Below, in pieces: positions 16,318 to 24,347 of a stretch of DNA of 64,000 nucleotides (positions within the stretch are counted from its first letter, which is position 1; each line of letters begins with the position of its first letter). The notes under the pieces were generated by a model. It was not told the origin of the DNA and did not search any database. It was given only the letters and a program-made list of their open reading frames with translations. A program made the position numbers and the translations under genes. Origin of the DNA: Cellulosimicrobium sp. ES-005 (GTDB lineage Bacteria > Actinomycetota > Actinomycetes > Actinomycetales > Cellulomonadaceae); contig NZ_CP159290.1 in NCBI RefSeq assembly GCF_040448685.1, forward strand, positions 2,604,001 through 2,668,000. Reading direction: 5' to 3'.

Positions 16318-19300
16318 ATGAGACATCGACCCAGCACGTCGAACCGCACACCCGCCGGGGCGCCGACGCGCCGGCTCCGCACCCTCGCCGCCACGGCGAC
16401 GGCGACGGCCCTGCTCGTCCCGCTCGGCCTGACGACCACGGCCACGGCTGCGCCCACGGTGCTGTCCGCCGGGAAGTCGACGGCCGCGAGCAGCAACAAC
16501 TCGCCGTACCTGTCCGGCAACCTCACCGACGGCAACCAGGGCACCTACTGGGAGTCGACCAACAACACGTTCCCGCAGTGGGCGCAGGTCGACCTGGGCG
16601 CGGCCGCCACGGTCGAGGACCTCGTGCTCAAGCTGCCCGCGGGCTGGGAGACGCGCAGCCAGACCCTCAGCGTGCAGTCCAGCACCGACGGCTCGACCTT
16701 CTCCACGATCAAGGCGTCGCAGGCGTACGCGTTCGACCCCGCGTCGGGGAACACCGTGACGGTCGACGTGCCGGACACGTCCGCCCGCTACGTGCGCGTG
16801 CAGATCACCGCGAACACGGGCTGGCCCGCGGGCCAGCTCTCCGAGCTCGAGGTGCGCGGCACCGCCGGCGGCACCGACCCGGGACCCGGGAACCCCGAGC
16901 CGCCCACCGGGACCAACCTCGCGCTGAACAAGCCGATCGAGGGGTCGTCGACGGAGTGGCAGTTCGTGGCGAAGAACGCGAACGACGACAGCACGTCGAC
17001 CTACTGGGAGGGCGCGGGCGGCCAGTACCCCAGCACGCTCACGGTCTCGCTCGACGCCGCGGCCCAGCTCACGGACGTCGTCGTCAAGCTCCCGCCGGCG
17101 TCCGTGTGGGGCCCGCGCACCCAGACGTTCGAGGTCCAGGGTCGCGCGACCGCGACCGGCGCCTGGCAGACCCTCAAGCCGTCGGCGGGCTACGCGTTCT
17201 CCCCGGCCACGGGCAACACCGTCACGATCCCGGTCACGGGCACGGCCAAGGACGTGCGCCTGCGGTTCACCGGGAACACCGGCTCCGGCAACGGCCAGGT
17301 CGCCGAGCTCCAGGTGTTCGGCACCGCCGCCCCCAACCCCGACCTCGTCGTCACGAGCGTCACCGCGACGCCCGCGTCGCCGCTCGAGTCGCAGGCGATC
17401 ACGCTGTCGGCCGTCGTGAAGAACATCGGCACGCAGGCGTCCGCCGCGACCGACGTCGCGTTCACGCTGAACGGCCAGACCGTCGCGACGAAGCCGGTCG
17501 GCGGCCTCGCGGCCGGCGCCCAGGCGACCATCACCGCCGACGTGGGCGCGCGGCCCGCCGCGAGCTACACGATCGGCGCGGTCGCCGACGCGGGCGGCAC
17601 GGTGGCCGAGCAGAACGAGGGCAACAACGCCTACGCGAACCCGACCCCGCTCGTCGTCACGGCCGTCCCGAGCTCGGACCTCGTCCCGACGCTCACGTGG
17701 TCGCCCAGCAACCCGTCCGCGGGCGGCCCGGTGACGTTCTCCGCGACGATCGCGAACCAGGGCAACGTCGCAACCTCCACGGCCGCGCACGGCCTCACCG
17801 TCACCGTGACGAACAAGGCGACGGGCGCCGTCGTGCGCACCCTCACCGGCTCCGTGAGCGGCGCGATCGCCGCGGGTGCGAGCAGCGCGAGCGTCGACCT
17901 CGGCACGTGGACCGCCGCGAACGGCAACTACGACGTCAAGGTCGTCGCCGCGCCGGACTCCACCGAGGTCGCCGCGAAGCAGGCCAACAACACCGCGACC
18001 CGTCCCCTGTTCGTCGGCCGGGGCGCCAACCTGCCGTTCGACACGTACGAGGCCGAGGACGGCGTCACGGGCGGCGGCGCGACCGTGCTCGCGCCCAACC
18101 GCGTCGTCGGCGACCTCGCGGGCGAGGCGTCCGGCCGCCGGGCGGTCACGCTCAACCAGACCGGCGCGTACGTCGAGTGGACCACCAAGGCCCCGACGAA
18201 CACGCTCCTCACCCGCTTCTCCATCCCGGACTCGGCGGGTGGCGGCGGGACGAACGCGACCCTCGCGATCTACGTGGACGGCCAGTTCCTCAAGAACATC
18301 GACCTCACCTCGCGCTACGCGTGGCTCTACGGCAACGAGACCAACCCGGGCAACCAGCCGGGCCAGGGCGCGCCGCGCCACGTCTACGACGAGGCGAGCA
18401 CGCTGCTCGGCACGACCGTCCCGGCAGGCTCGACGATCCGCCTCCAGAAGACCGCGCAGAACACGTCGCAGTACGCGATCGACTTCGTGGACCTCGAGCT
18501 CGCGACGCCGCAGGCGAATCCGAACCCCGCGCAGTACACCCAGCCTGCGGGCTTCACGCACCAGGACGTCCAGGCCGCGCTCGACAAGGTCCGCATGGAC
18601 ACGACGGGCACGCTCAAGGGCGTCTACCTGCCCGCCGGCGACTACCAGACGTCCAGCAAGTTCCAGGTCTACGGCAAGGGGGTCGACGTCGTCGGCGCCG
18701 GGCCGTGGTTCACGCGGTTCTTCGCGCCGCAGGGCCAGGAGAACACCGACGTCGGCTTCCGCGCCGAGGCGAGCGCGAACGGCTCGACGTTCCGCGACTT
18801 CGCGTACTTCGGGAACTACACGTCGCGCATCGACGGACCGGGCAAGGTGTTCGACTTCGCCAACGTGAAGAACATGACGATCGACAACATCTGGGTCGAG
18901 CACATGATCTGCATGTTCTGGGCCTCCAACATGGACGACTCGGAGGTCAAGAACTCCCGCATCCGCAACACGTTCGCGGACGCGATCAACATGACCAACG
19001 GCAGCGCGAACAACCACGTGCACAACAACCAGGCGCGCGGCACGGGCGACGACTCGTTCGCGCTCTTCGCGGCCACCGACAACGGCGGCAGCGGGCAGCG
19101 CGGCAACGTGTTCGAGAACCTCACGTCGACCAACACGTGGCGTGCGGCGGGCCTCGCGGTCTACGGCGGCCAGGACAACACGTTCCGCAACATCTACATC
19201 GCGGACACCCTGGTCTACTCGGGCGTCACGATCAGCTCGCTCGACTTCGGGTACCCGATGGAGGGCTTCGGCCCGGCGCCCACCGTGTTCGACGGGCTCA

Positions 19301-19695
19301 CCGTCGTCCGCTCGGGCGGGCACTTCTGGGGCGACCAGGTGTTCGGGGCCGTGTGGATGTTCTCGGCGTCCAAGGCTTTCGGGAACATCCAGGTGAACAA
19401 CCTCGACGTCATCGACCCGACGTACTCCGGGATCATGTTCCAGACGAACTACGTCGGGGGCCAGCCGCAGAACACGTTCCAGAACCCGACCTTCACCAAC
19501 GTGACCATCACGGGGGCGAAGAAGAGCGGCGACCGGTACGACGCCAAGTCGGGCTACGGCATCTGGGCCAACCCGATGCCGGAGGCCGGCCAGGGCCCGG
19601 CGGTCGGCACGGCGACGTTCACCAACCTCACGTTCTCGGGCAACTTCCGGGACATCGAGAACACGACGTCGACCTTCACGATCACGCGCAACTGA
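16318..19695 (+). CDS. Secreted GH87 alpha-1,3-glucanase (mutanase) with discoidin, CARDB and CBM6-like modules
   Basis: 1125-aa secreted enzyme predicted to hydrolyse alpha-1,3-glucan of fungal walls or mutan. Order: signal peptide 1-43 (basic start, ATATALLVPLGL, ATAA cut); discoidin/F5-8C-type domain ~48-182; a second ~199-335; CARDB-type domains ~341-448 and ~453-565; CBM6/35-like domain ~571-735 (YEAEDG start); right-handed beta-helix catalytic domain ~742-1125. The helix contains D888 (FADAIN) and D911-D912 (GTGDDSFA). The spacing 0/+23/+24 equals that of the catalytic D1045, D1068 and D1069 of the Paenibacillus GH87 enzyme, as I recall them. Start ATG 16318 follows GGAG and GAGGA. Own promoter and operator upstream, strong hairpin downstream, so monocistronic. 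Confidence 0.88.
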   Translation: MRHRPSTSNRTPAGAPTRRLRTLAATATATALLVPLGLTTTATAAPTVLSAGKSTAASSNNSPYLSGNLTDGNQGTYWESTNNTFPQWAQVDLGAAATVEDLVLKLPAGWETRSQTLSVQSSTDGSTFSTIKASQAYAFDPASGNTVTVDVPDTSARYVRVQITANTGWPAGQLSELEVRGTAGGTDPGPGNPEPPTGTNLALNKPIEGSSTEWQFVAKNANDDSTSTYWEGAGGQYPSTLTVSLDAAAQLTDVVVKLPPASVWGPRTQTFEVQGRATATGAWQTLKPSAGYAFSPATGNTVTIPVTGTAKDVRLRFTGNTGSGNGQVAELQVFGTAAPNPDLVVTSVTATPASPLESQAITLSAVVKNIGTQASAATDVAFTLNGQTVATKPVGGLAAGAQATITADVGARPAASYTIGAVADAGGTVAEQNEGNNAYANPTPLVVTAVPSSDLVPTLTWSPSNPSAGGPVTFSATIANQGNVATSTAAHGLTVTVTNKATGAVVRTLTGSVSGAIAAGASSASVDLGTWTAANGNYDVKVVAAPDSTEVAAKQANNTATRPLFVGRGANLPFDTYEAEDGVTGGGATVLAPNRVVGDLAGEASGRRAVTLNQTGAYVEWTTKAPTNTLLTRFSIPDSAGGGGTNATLAIYVDGQFLKNIDLTSRYAWLYGNETNPGNQPGQGAPRHVYDEASTLLGTTVPAGSTIRLQKTAQNTSQYAIDFVDLELATPQANPNPAQYTQPAGFTHQDVQAALDKVRMDTTGTLKGVYLPAGDYQTSSKFQVYGKGVDVVGAGPWFTRFFAPQGQENTDVGFRAEASANGSTFRDFAYFGNYTSRIDGPGKVFDFANVKNMTIDNIWVEHMICMFWASNMDDSEVKNSRIRNTFADAINMTNGSANNHVHNNQARGTGDDSFALFAATDNGGSGQRGNVFENLTSTNTWRAAGLAVYGGQDNTFRNIYIADTLVYSGVTISSLDFGYPMEGFGPAPTVFDGLTVVRSGGHFWGDQVFGAVWMFSASKAFGNIQVNNLDVIDPTYSGIMFQTNYVGGQPQNTFQNPTFTNVTITGAKKSGDRYDAKSGYGIWANPMPEAGQGPAVGTATFTNLTFSGNFRDIENTTSTFTITRN

Positions 19696-19713
19696 GCACG
19701 TCCGCGCTCGACG

Positions 19714-19744
19714 CCGCAGCCCGCCCTCACGGGGCGGGCTGCGG
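19714..19744. terminator. Hairpin terminator after GH87 gene
   Basis: Perfect 13-bp stem: CCGCAGCCCGCCC (19714-19726), loop TCACG, complement at 19732-19744. No T-run follows, as usual for high-GC actinobacteria. The stop codon of the opposite PPOX gene (19727-19729) is in the loop, so the hairpin can serve both convergent genes. Confidence 0.8.
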
Positions 19745-20308
19745 TGCGCGCGCCGCGCCCAGGCCGGTCGACGGCGCGTCGGCACCGAACCGCCACCGCA
19801 TCGCCGTGTGCTCGGCGCCGCGCGCGTACGCGAAGACGACGTCCGGCCGCACGGCGAACACGTACGCCTCCCCACCCCCGTCCGCGGTGTCCCAGAACGC
19901 GCCGTCGCGGACCTCGAAGTGCCAGTCGTACTTGCAGCGCCACCGCTCCGCGAGGCGGTGCAGCATCGCGTCGTCGGTGACGCGCGCCGCGTCACCCTCC
20001 ACCACGACGTCCATGCCCTCCTCGAACCGGTTCGCGCCGGTCGTGAGGACGACGTGCGCGTTCGCCGCGAGGTTGCGCGCCTTCCGCTCGTCGCGGCCCG
20101 TGCAGAAGAACAGAGCGCCGTCGGCCGTCACGGTGAGCAGCGGCGTGACGTGCGGACGCCCGTCGGGCCGGACCGTGGACACCCACGACACCTCCGCGCG
20201 CTCGAGCGCCTCCCGGACGGCGGACCACGGCACCCGTGGCGCCTCCGGCGTGCTGTAGGCGGCGAGCAGGTCGCCGTGGTCGGCGGTCGGGGCAGGCGTC
20301 TCGGTCAT
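19727..20308 (-). CDS. Pyridoxamine 5'-phosphate oxidase-fold (PPOX/FDOR) protein
   Basis: 193-aa split-barrel flavin- or F420-binding protein. Motifs: VSWVSTVRPDGRPHVTPLLT (first strands), LFFCTGRDERKARNLAANAHVV, and MDVVVEGDAARVTD. This is the layout of the PPOX-class FDOR-type proteins common in actinobacteria; true PdxH is longer at the C-terminus and has other conserved residues. The C-terminal YVFAVRPDVVFAYARG closes the barrel. Cofactor (FMN, F420 or haem) and substrate cannot be decided. ATG 20308 has CAGGAGCAACCC upstream. Confidence 0.85.
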   Translation of the reverse strand: MTETPAPTADHGDLLAAYSTPEAPRVPWSAVREALERAEVSWVSTVRPDGRPHVTPLLTVTADGALFFCTGRDERKARNLAANAHVVLTTGANRFEEGMDVVVEGDAARVTDDAMLHRLAERWRCKYDWHFEVRDGAFWDTADGGGEAYVFAVRPDVVFAYARGAEHTAMRWRFGADAPSTGLGAARAPQPAP

Positions 20309-20475
20309 GGGTTGCTCCTGTCGAGGCTCGTCGGACGTCGGGGTCGACCCGGGCGGCGCCCGGAACTCATCGGTGCCCGGCCCGCGGGACGGCCGCGTCG
20401 GGACGGTGCGCCGTCACCGGGATGTGACACAGTGGGCAGCAGCCCCCGACGTCGACCGGAGACCGCCGCGCCCTC

Positions 20476-21531
20476 ATGACCTCGACCCCGACCGAGCACG
20501 CCGTGACCCAGCGACCGCACCGGGCGGCCCGGATCGAGGACCGGTGGCGCGCCGTCGTCTCCCGCTTCCAGAAGGCGCGCGGGTGGCGCCCCCGCGTCGA
20601 GCCGTTCGCGGGGTACGGCACCCCCCGGCGCGTGCGCGTGCTCGCGCGCGTGCTCCTCGCGAGCCCCGCGTTCGACCCCGCCCTGCACGAGCGCGAGTCC
20701 GCCGACCGGCGCGGCTGGCGCTACTTCTTCACCGCCCCCGCCCCGCGCGAGGAGGTCCGTGTGCACGTGGGCGACGCGACGGTCGACCTCGTGTCCGACC
20801 GCAGCGGCTACCTCGACGCGACGATCGACGTCGCGCTCGCCCCGGGATGGCACGACGTGACGTTCCGCCCGTCCTCGGGCGCGATCGCGAAGGGCCGCGT
20901 GCTCGTCGTGGCCGACGGGCGCCGGCTCGGCGTCGTGTCCGACATCGACGACACCGCGATGGTGACCGCCGTCCCGCGCCCCCTCATCGCCGCGTGGAAC
21001 ACGTTCGTCCGGCACTCGAGCGCGCGCGTCCCCGTGCCGGGCATGGCCGCGCTCTACCGCGGGATCGCGACGGCGCGCCCCGGCACCCCGTTCGTCTACC
21101 TGTCGACCGGCGCGTGGAACACCGCCGCGAACCTGCGCCGGTTCCTCCAGCGGCACGGGTTCCCGCCCGGCCCGCTCCTGCTCACCGACTGGGGCCCGAC
21201 GAACACCGGCTGGTTCCGCAGCGGCCAGGAGCACAAGGACACCTCGCTCGACCGCCTCTTCCGCGAGCTGCCCGACGTCGACTGGCTGCTCGTGGGCGAC
21301 GACGGCCAGCACGACCCCGAGATCTACGCGCGCGCCGCGCGGCTGCACCCTGACCACGTCGCCGCCGTCGCGATCCGCGAGCTGACGCCCACGCAGCAGG
21401 TCCTCGCCCACGGCTCACCGCTGCCCACGCCGGGCAGCCTCCCGGGCGAGGTCGGCCCCGGTGTCCCGACGGCGTTCGGCCCTGACGGCGACGCGCTCAC
21501 CCGTGCCCTCGCCCGGGCCCTGCGCCGCTGA
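20476..21531 (+). CDS. App1-family phosphatidate phosphatase-like protein (DUF2183)
   Basis: 351-aa protein with the HAD-like App1 catalytic domain. The nucleophile motif is D156-x-D158-x-T (VVSDIDDTAM) near the middle; further motifs are PFVYLSTGAWNTAANLRRFL, LLTDWGPTNTGWF, GQEHKDTSLDRLF and WLLVGDDGQHDPEIY (HAD motif IV). Residues 1-150 form a variable N-terminal beta domain (RVRVLARVLLASPAF). Yeast App1 is a phosphatidate phosphatase; the role of bacterial homologs is not well established. ATG 20476 has CGGAG about 16 nt upstream, so the exact start is moderately sure. The 168-bp gap to the divergent PPOX gene holds both promoters. Confidence 0.88.
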   Translation: MTSTPTEHAVTQRPHRAARIEDRWRAVVSRFQKARGWRPRVEPFAGYGTPRRVRVLARVLLASPAFDPALHERESADRRGWRYFFTAPAPREEVRVHVGDATVDLVSDRSGYLDATIDVALAPGWHDVTFRPSSGAIAKGRVLVVADGRRLGVVSDIDDTAMVTAVPRPLIAAWNTFVRHSSARVPVPGMAALYRGIATARPGTPFVYLSTGAWNTAANLRRFLQRHGFPPGPLLLTDWGPTNTGWFRSGQEHKDTSLDRLFRELPDVDWLLVGDDGQHDPEIYARAARLHPDHVAAVAIRELTPTQQVLAHGSPLPTPGSLPGEVGPGVPTAFGPDGDALTRALARALRR

Positions 21532-21598
21532 GAGCCCGCGGCGGACGAGTCACCGGTCACGTGGCACCGGCAGCAGCAGCGGCCGGTTCTTCCGCGAG

Positions 21599-21623
21599 GG
21601 AACTTTTCCCGCTCCCGCTGCGT
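21599..21623 (+). promoter_or_regulatory. Possible ECF-type promoter for sigma factor operon
   Basis: GGAAC (21599-21603), 17-bp spacer, CGT (21621-21623), about 36 bp before the sigma factor ATG. GGAAC at -35 with a CGT-type -10 is the usual pattern for ECF sigma factors, which often control their own operon. Weak evidence because the elements are short. Confidence 0.35.
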
Positions 21624-21659
21624 GCTGAGGGCGTGACGATCTCGACGAGGGCCACGCTC

Positions 21660-22256
21660 ATGACCGCGGACGACCCGCCACGACCGGGCGCCTGGGTCGA
21701 CCGCGACCTGCACCTGGTCACCGGCGCGGGCCACGCCGAGGAGTTCGTGGCGTTCGTCGAGACGGCGAAGGACCCGCTCTACCGGCTCGCGTACCTGCTC
21801 TCGGGTGACCACCACCGCGCGGAAGAGCTCACCCAGCAGACGTTCGAGCGCACGTGGCGCTCGTGGCGGCGGGCGCGGCAGGGCGACCCGCTCGCGTACG
21901 CCCGCACGATCCTCGCGAACCTCCGCGTCGACACCTGGCGGCGCACGCGCCGTGAGGTGCTCACTGGCCTCGACCACGACTCACGCCGCCACGCGCCCGA
22001 CGCGACCGGGCTGGTCCACGACCGCGACGCCGTCGTGCGGGCGCTCCTCACCCTCCCGCTGCGGCAGCGCCGCGTGGTGGTGCTGCGGCACCTGCTCGAC
22101 CTCTCGGAGGCGGAGGTGTCGCGCGAGCTCGGGATCCCGGTGGGGACCGTGAAGTCCACGGCCTCTCGCGCGCTCGCCCGGCTCCGCACGGCCCTCGCCG
22201 ACACCGGCTCACGCAGCGGCCCGCCGACCGCTCCGACCGAAGGAGACCCCTCGTGA
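21660..22256 (+). CDS. ECF-type RNA polymerase sigma factor, SigE-family
   Basis: 198-aa sigma factor of the actinobacterial SigE-like ECF class. Region 2: FVETAKDPLYRLAYLLSG, EELTQQTFERTW (-10 recognition). Region 4: LPLRQRRVVVLRHLLDLSE, then AEVSRELGIPVGTVKSTASR (HTH for -35). The class signature AYLLSGD is present. I use ATG 21660 with GAGGGCC about 9 nt upstream; an in-frame GTG at 21633 is possible. Its stop overlaps the next gene's GTG (GTGA), so a coupled regulatory unit is likely. Confidence 0.9.
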   Translation: MTADDPPRPGAWVDRDLHLVTGAGHAEEFVAFVETAKDPLYRLAYLLSGDHHRAEELTQQTFERTWRSWRRARQGDPLAYARTILANLRVDTWRRTRREVLTGLDHDSRRHAPDATGLVHDRDAVVRALLTLPLRQRRVVVLRHLLDLSEAEVSRELGIPVGTVKSTASRALARLRTALADTGSRSGPPTAPTEGDPS

Positions 22257-23353
22257 CCGACCACGACGACGCGGCGTTCGCCGCCGGGCTGCGCGCCGCC
22301 GTCGCACCAGACCACCTGCACTCGGCCCTCGACGCCCACCGCGTCCTGACCTCGTCGCGTCGCGCGCAGCGCCGCCGCCGGACGGCCGCGCTCTCCGCGA
22401 CGGCCGGGTGTGCCGCGGCGGTCGGGCTGCTCGCGGGGCCGCTGTCGGCCCGGACGGGGACCGACGACGCTCCGCTGCCGGCGGCCGCGCGCAGCACGGG
22501 TGCCGCGGGGGTGGTCGAGCTCGCCCCGGGCGTGACGGCCGCCGTCGACCCGCGCGTCCACGACCGCGCCGGGGGCGGGGTCGTGGTGGACCTCGGCCTG
22601 CCGACGTGGGAGCCCGGGACGCGGTTCCTTCTCACGGTCGAGCCGGACGACGTCGACCAGCCGCTGCGGGTCTGGGCCGGCGACGACACCGACCTCGAGA
22701 CGCTGCTGGCCGGTGGGAGCCTGCCCACCGGCCCGGTCGCCGGGTCGCGGGGGGACCTCGCCCTCGTGACCGGTCCGGACGGCAGCGACCAGCTCGCCGT
22801 CGGGCTCGTGGACGACCCGGGCACGACTGAGAACCCGACGATCGCGACCGTCGTGGCGCGGGAGACGCTGCTCGGTCCGGGGGAAGAGGCGCGCGCCACC
22901 GTCGACCTTCCCGTGACTGCCCTGGCCCCCGGCCCGTGGGGCGGCGTCTTCGCGATGCGGGTCACGGACGCGCGGACCGGTCTCCCCGCCCCCGCCGTCC
23001 GAGGGGTCTTCGTGCGCAGCCTGTACGACAGCGGCTACGGGTACGGCGGGTGCGACACCGACGGCGACGTCTGCACCACGGTGTGGGACGCGACGGAGGG
23101 CTCCCGGTCGGCTCCGACACGCAGCAGCGCGCTGTCGGCGGACGACGTCGCCATCCAGACCTTCGCCGAGGACTACGTGGCCGACGACCCGTGGGCCAGC
23201 CCCGCCGGGTTCGTCGCGGCATGCGTGGACGAACGCCGGGCGCTCGACGCATCGAGAGGGATCACCCGGGACGACGAGGACGACCTGACCTGGCAGTGCA
23301 CCGCGGACGACATGCTCGACCCGCTCCGCTGGGAGCGTGACACCACACCGTGA
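22253..23353 (+). CDS. Membrane-anchored putative anti-sigma or sigma-operon partner
   Basis: 366-aa protein of no recognised family. Residues 1-45 are cytosolic with a basic stretch (SSRRAQRRRRTAA); one membrane helix follows at ~46-64 (LSATAGCAAAVGLLAGPL); the remaining 300 residues are extracytoplasmic, rich in Asp, Gly and Thr, with conserved-looking cysteines near the end (GGCDTDGDVCTTVWD; AACVDER; WQCTADD). GTG 22253 overlaps the sigma factor stop and has AAGGAG upstream. A short cytosolic N-terminus plus one helix beside an ECF sigma gene suggests anti-sigma or sensor function, but no zinc-binding anti-sigma motif is present. Inference from context. Confidence 0.7.
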   Translation: MTDHDDAAFAAGLRAAVAPDHLHSALDAHRVLTSSRRAQRRRRTAALSATAGCAAAVGLLAGPLSARTGTDDAPLPAAARSTGAAGVVELAPGVTAAVDPRVHDRAGGGVVVDLGLPTWEPGTRFLLTVEPDDVDQPLRVWAGDDTDLETLLAGGSLPTGPVAGSRGDLALVTGPDGSDQLAVGLVDDPGTTENPTIATVVARETLLGPGEEARATVDLPVTALAPGPWGGVFAMRVTDARTGLPAPAVRGVFVRSLYDSGYGYGGCDTDGDVCTTVWDATEGSRSAPTRSSALSADDVAIQTFAEDYVADDPWASPAGFVAACVDERRALDASRGITRDDEDDLTWQCTADDMLDPLRWERDTTP

Positions 23354-23402
23354 CGCGGCGCGCCGGGGTGCCACGCGTCGTCGCGGGTGGTTGCCTGAGG
23401 GA

Positions 23403-24254
23403 ATGACGACGCCCGAGCTGCCCTTCCCCACGCCCGAGCCCGAACCCGAGCAGCCACGGCGGACCTGGCCGTGGATCGTGCTCACGATCGTCGCGGTCCT
23501 GGTGATCGCCCTGGTCGTGTGGCTCGTCAACCGTCCGACGCAGGACGCTCCCGCGGCGGAGACCCCGACCGCGACGGAGTCCCCGAACCCGTCGCCGACG
23601 GACACGGGCACGCCGACCGACGACACGTCGTCGCCCGCCGCCGAGGGGTGCCCCGCGGCGGGCGACGGCGTCCCCGCGGGCGCGGGCACGCACGAGATCG
23701 TCGACGTCGACGGCGACGGCCGCCCGGACACCGCGTGGCTGACCGGCGGCGCGGACCGCGCGTTCGGGATCACGACGGCGTCGGGCGCGACGTTCTCCGC
23801 GCCGATCGAGTCCGCGAGCCCGGTCGCGGCGAGCGCGATCGTCCAGCTCGTCGCCGCGGGCGACGCGACGGCCCCGATCGCGCTCGTCGACACGGGCCGC
23901 GAGGTCCTGCTGTTCTCCGCCGCCGACTGCGCCGTCACGCCGACGCAGAACGCCCAGGGCGAGCAGTACACGTTCGACAAGGGCTTCACCGGGTTCGGCA
24001 CGGGCGTCGGCTGCACCGAGGTCGACGGGGAGCTGCACCTCGCGGGCCTGAACGCCGTGTCCGACGACGGCACGTCCTTCACCGTGTCGCGCACCTTCGT
24101 CGACCTCGACACGGGCGCGCAGACCGCCACGAACGGCGAGGAGGAGACGGTCGCCCAGGACGCAGCCCCGGACGACCCGGTGGTCACGACCGCCCAGGAG
24201 ACCACCTGCGGCACCCTGGTAGCGGGCCAAGACGGCCCGGTAGAACCCCAGTAG
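23403..24254 (+). CDS. Single-span membrane protein with FG-GAP-like Asp-rich segment
   Basis: 283-aa protein of unknown function. Pro/Glu-rich cytosolic start (residues 1-20, TPEPEPEQPRRTW), one membrane helix ~21-43 (WPWIVLTIVAVLVIALVVWL), a Thr/Pro/Ser-rich stalk ~45-80, then a globular extracytoplasmic domain with IVDVDGDGRPDTAWLTG, which resembles an FG-GAP/EF-hand-like calcium loop, and four cysteines. It lies 49 bp after the previous gene, with GAGGGA before ATG 23403; it may belong to the sigma operon. A large hairpin follows at once. Confidence 0.7.
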   Translation: MTTPELPFPTPEPEPEQPRRTWPWIVLTIVAVLVIALVVWLVNRPTQDAPAAETPTATESPNPSPTDTGTPTDDTSSPAAEGCPAAGDGVPAGAGTHEIVDVDGDGRPDTAWLTGGADRAFGITTASGATFSAPIESASPVAASAIVQLVAAGDATAPIALVDTGREVLLFSAADCAVTPTQNAQGEQYTFDKGFTGFGTGVGCTEVDGELHLAGLNAVSDDGTSFTVSRTFVDLDTGAQTATNGEEETVAQDAAPDDPVVTTAQETTCGTLVAGQDGPVEPQ

Positions 24255-24259
24255 CCCGC

Positions 24260-24314
24260 CGAGCACGACGTTGCTGTCGTTATCGGGCTGATAACGACAG
24301 CAACATCGTGCTCG
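24260..24314. terminator. 25-bp-arm hairpin, copy A of a repeated family
   Basis: Arms 24260-24284 and 24290-24314 pair at 24 of 25 positions around a GGGCT loop. It lies 5 bp after one gene and 33 bp before the end of the convergent one, so it is a natural bidirectional terminator. The same architecture with matching sequence occurs at 50123-50177. Confidence 0.85.
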
Positions 24315-24347
24315 CCGGGGGGTAGCGTCGTGGTCGGCGGAGCGGGC

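Noticed and set aside
15093-16544. Open frames of 330 and 334 codons across the serpin 2/GH87 gap
   Set aside because: Low-complexity Arg/Thr/Ser-rich translations, overlapping frames on both strands and no start signals. The palindrome explains the lack of stops.
16113-20258. Very long open frame (over 1300 codons) in another frame across the GH87 gene
   Set aside because: It is a shadow of extreme third-position GC bias: the translation is Arg/Gly/His-rich with no domain, while the frame starting at 16318 gives a signal peptide and clear modules.
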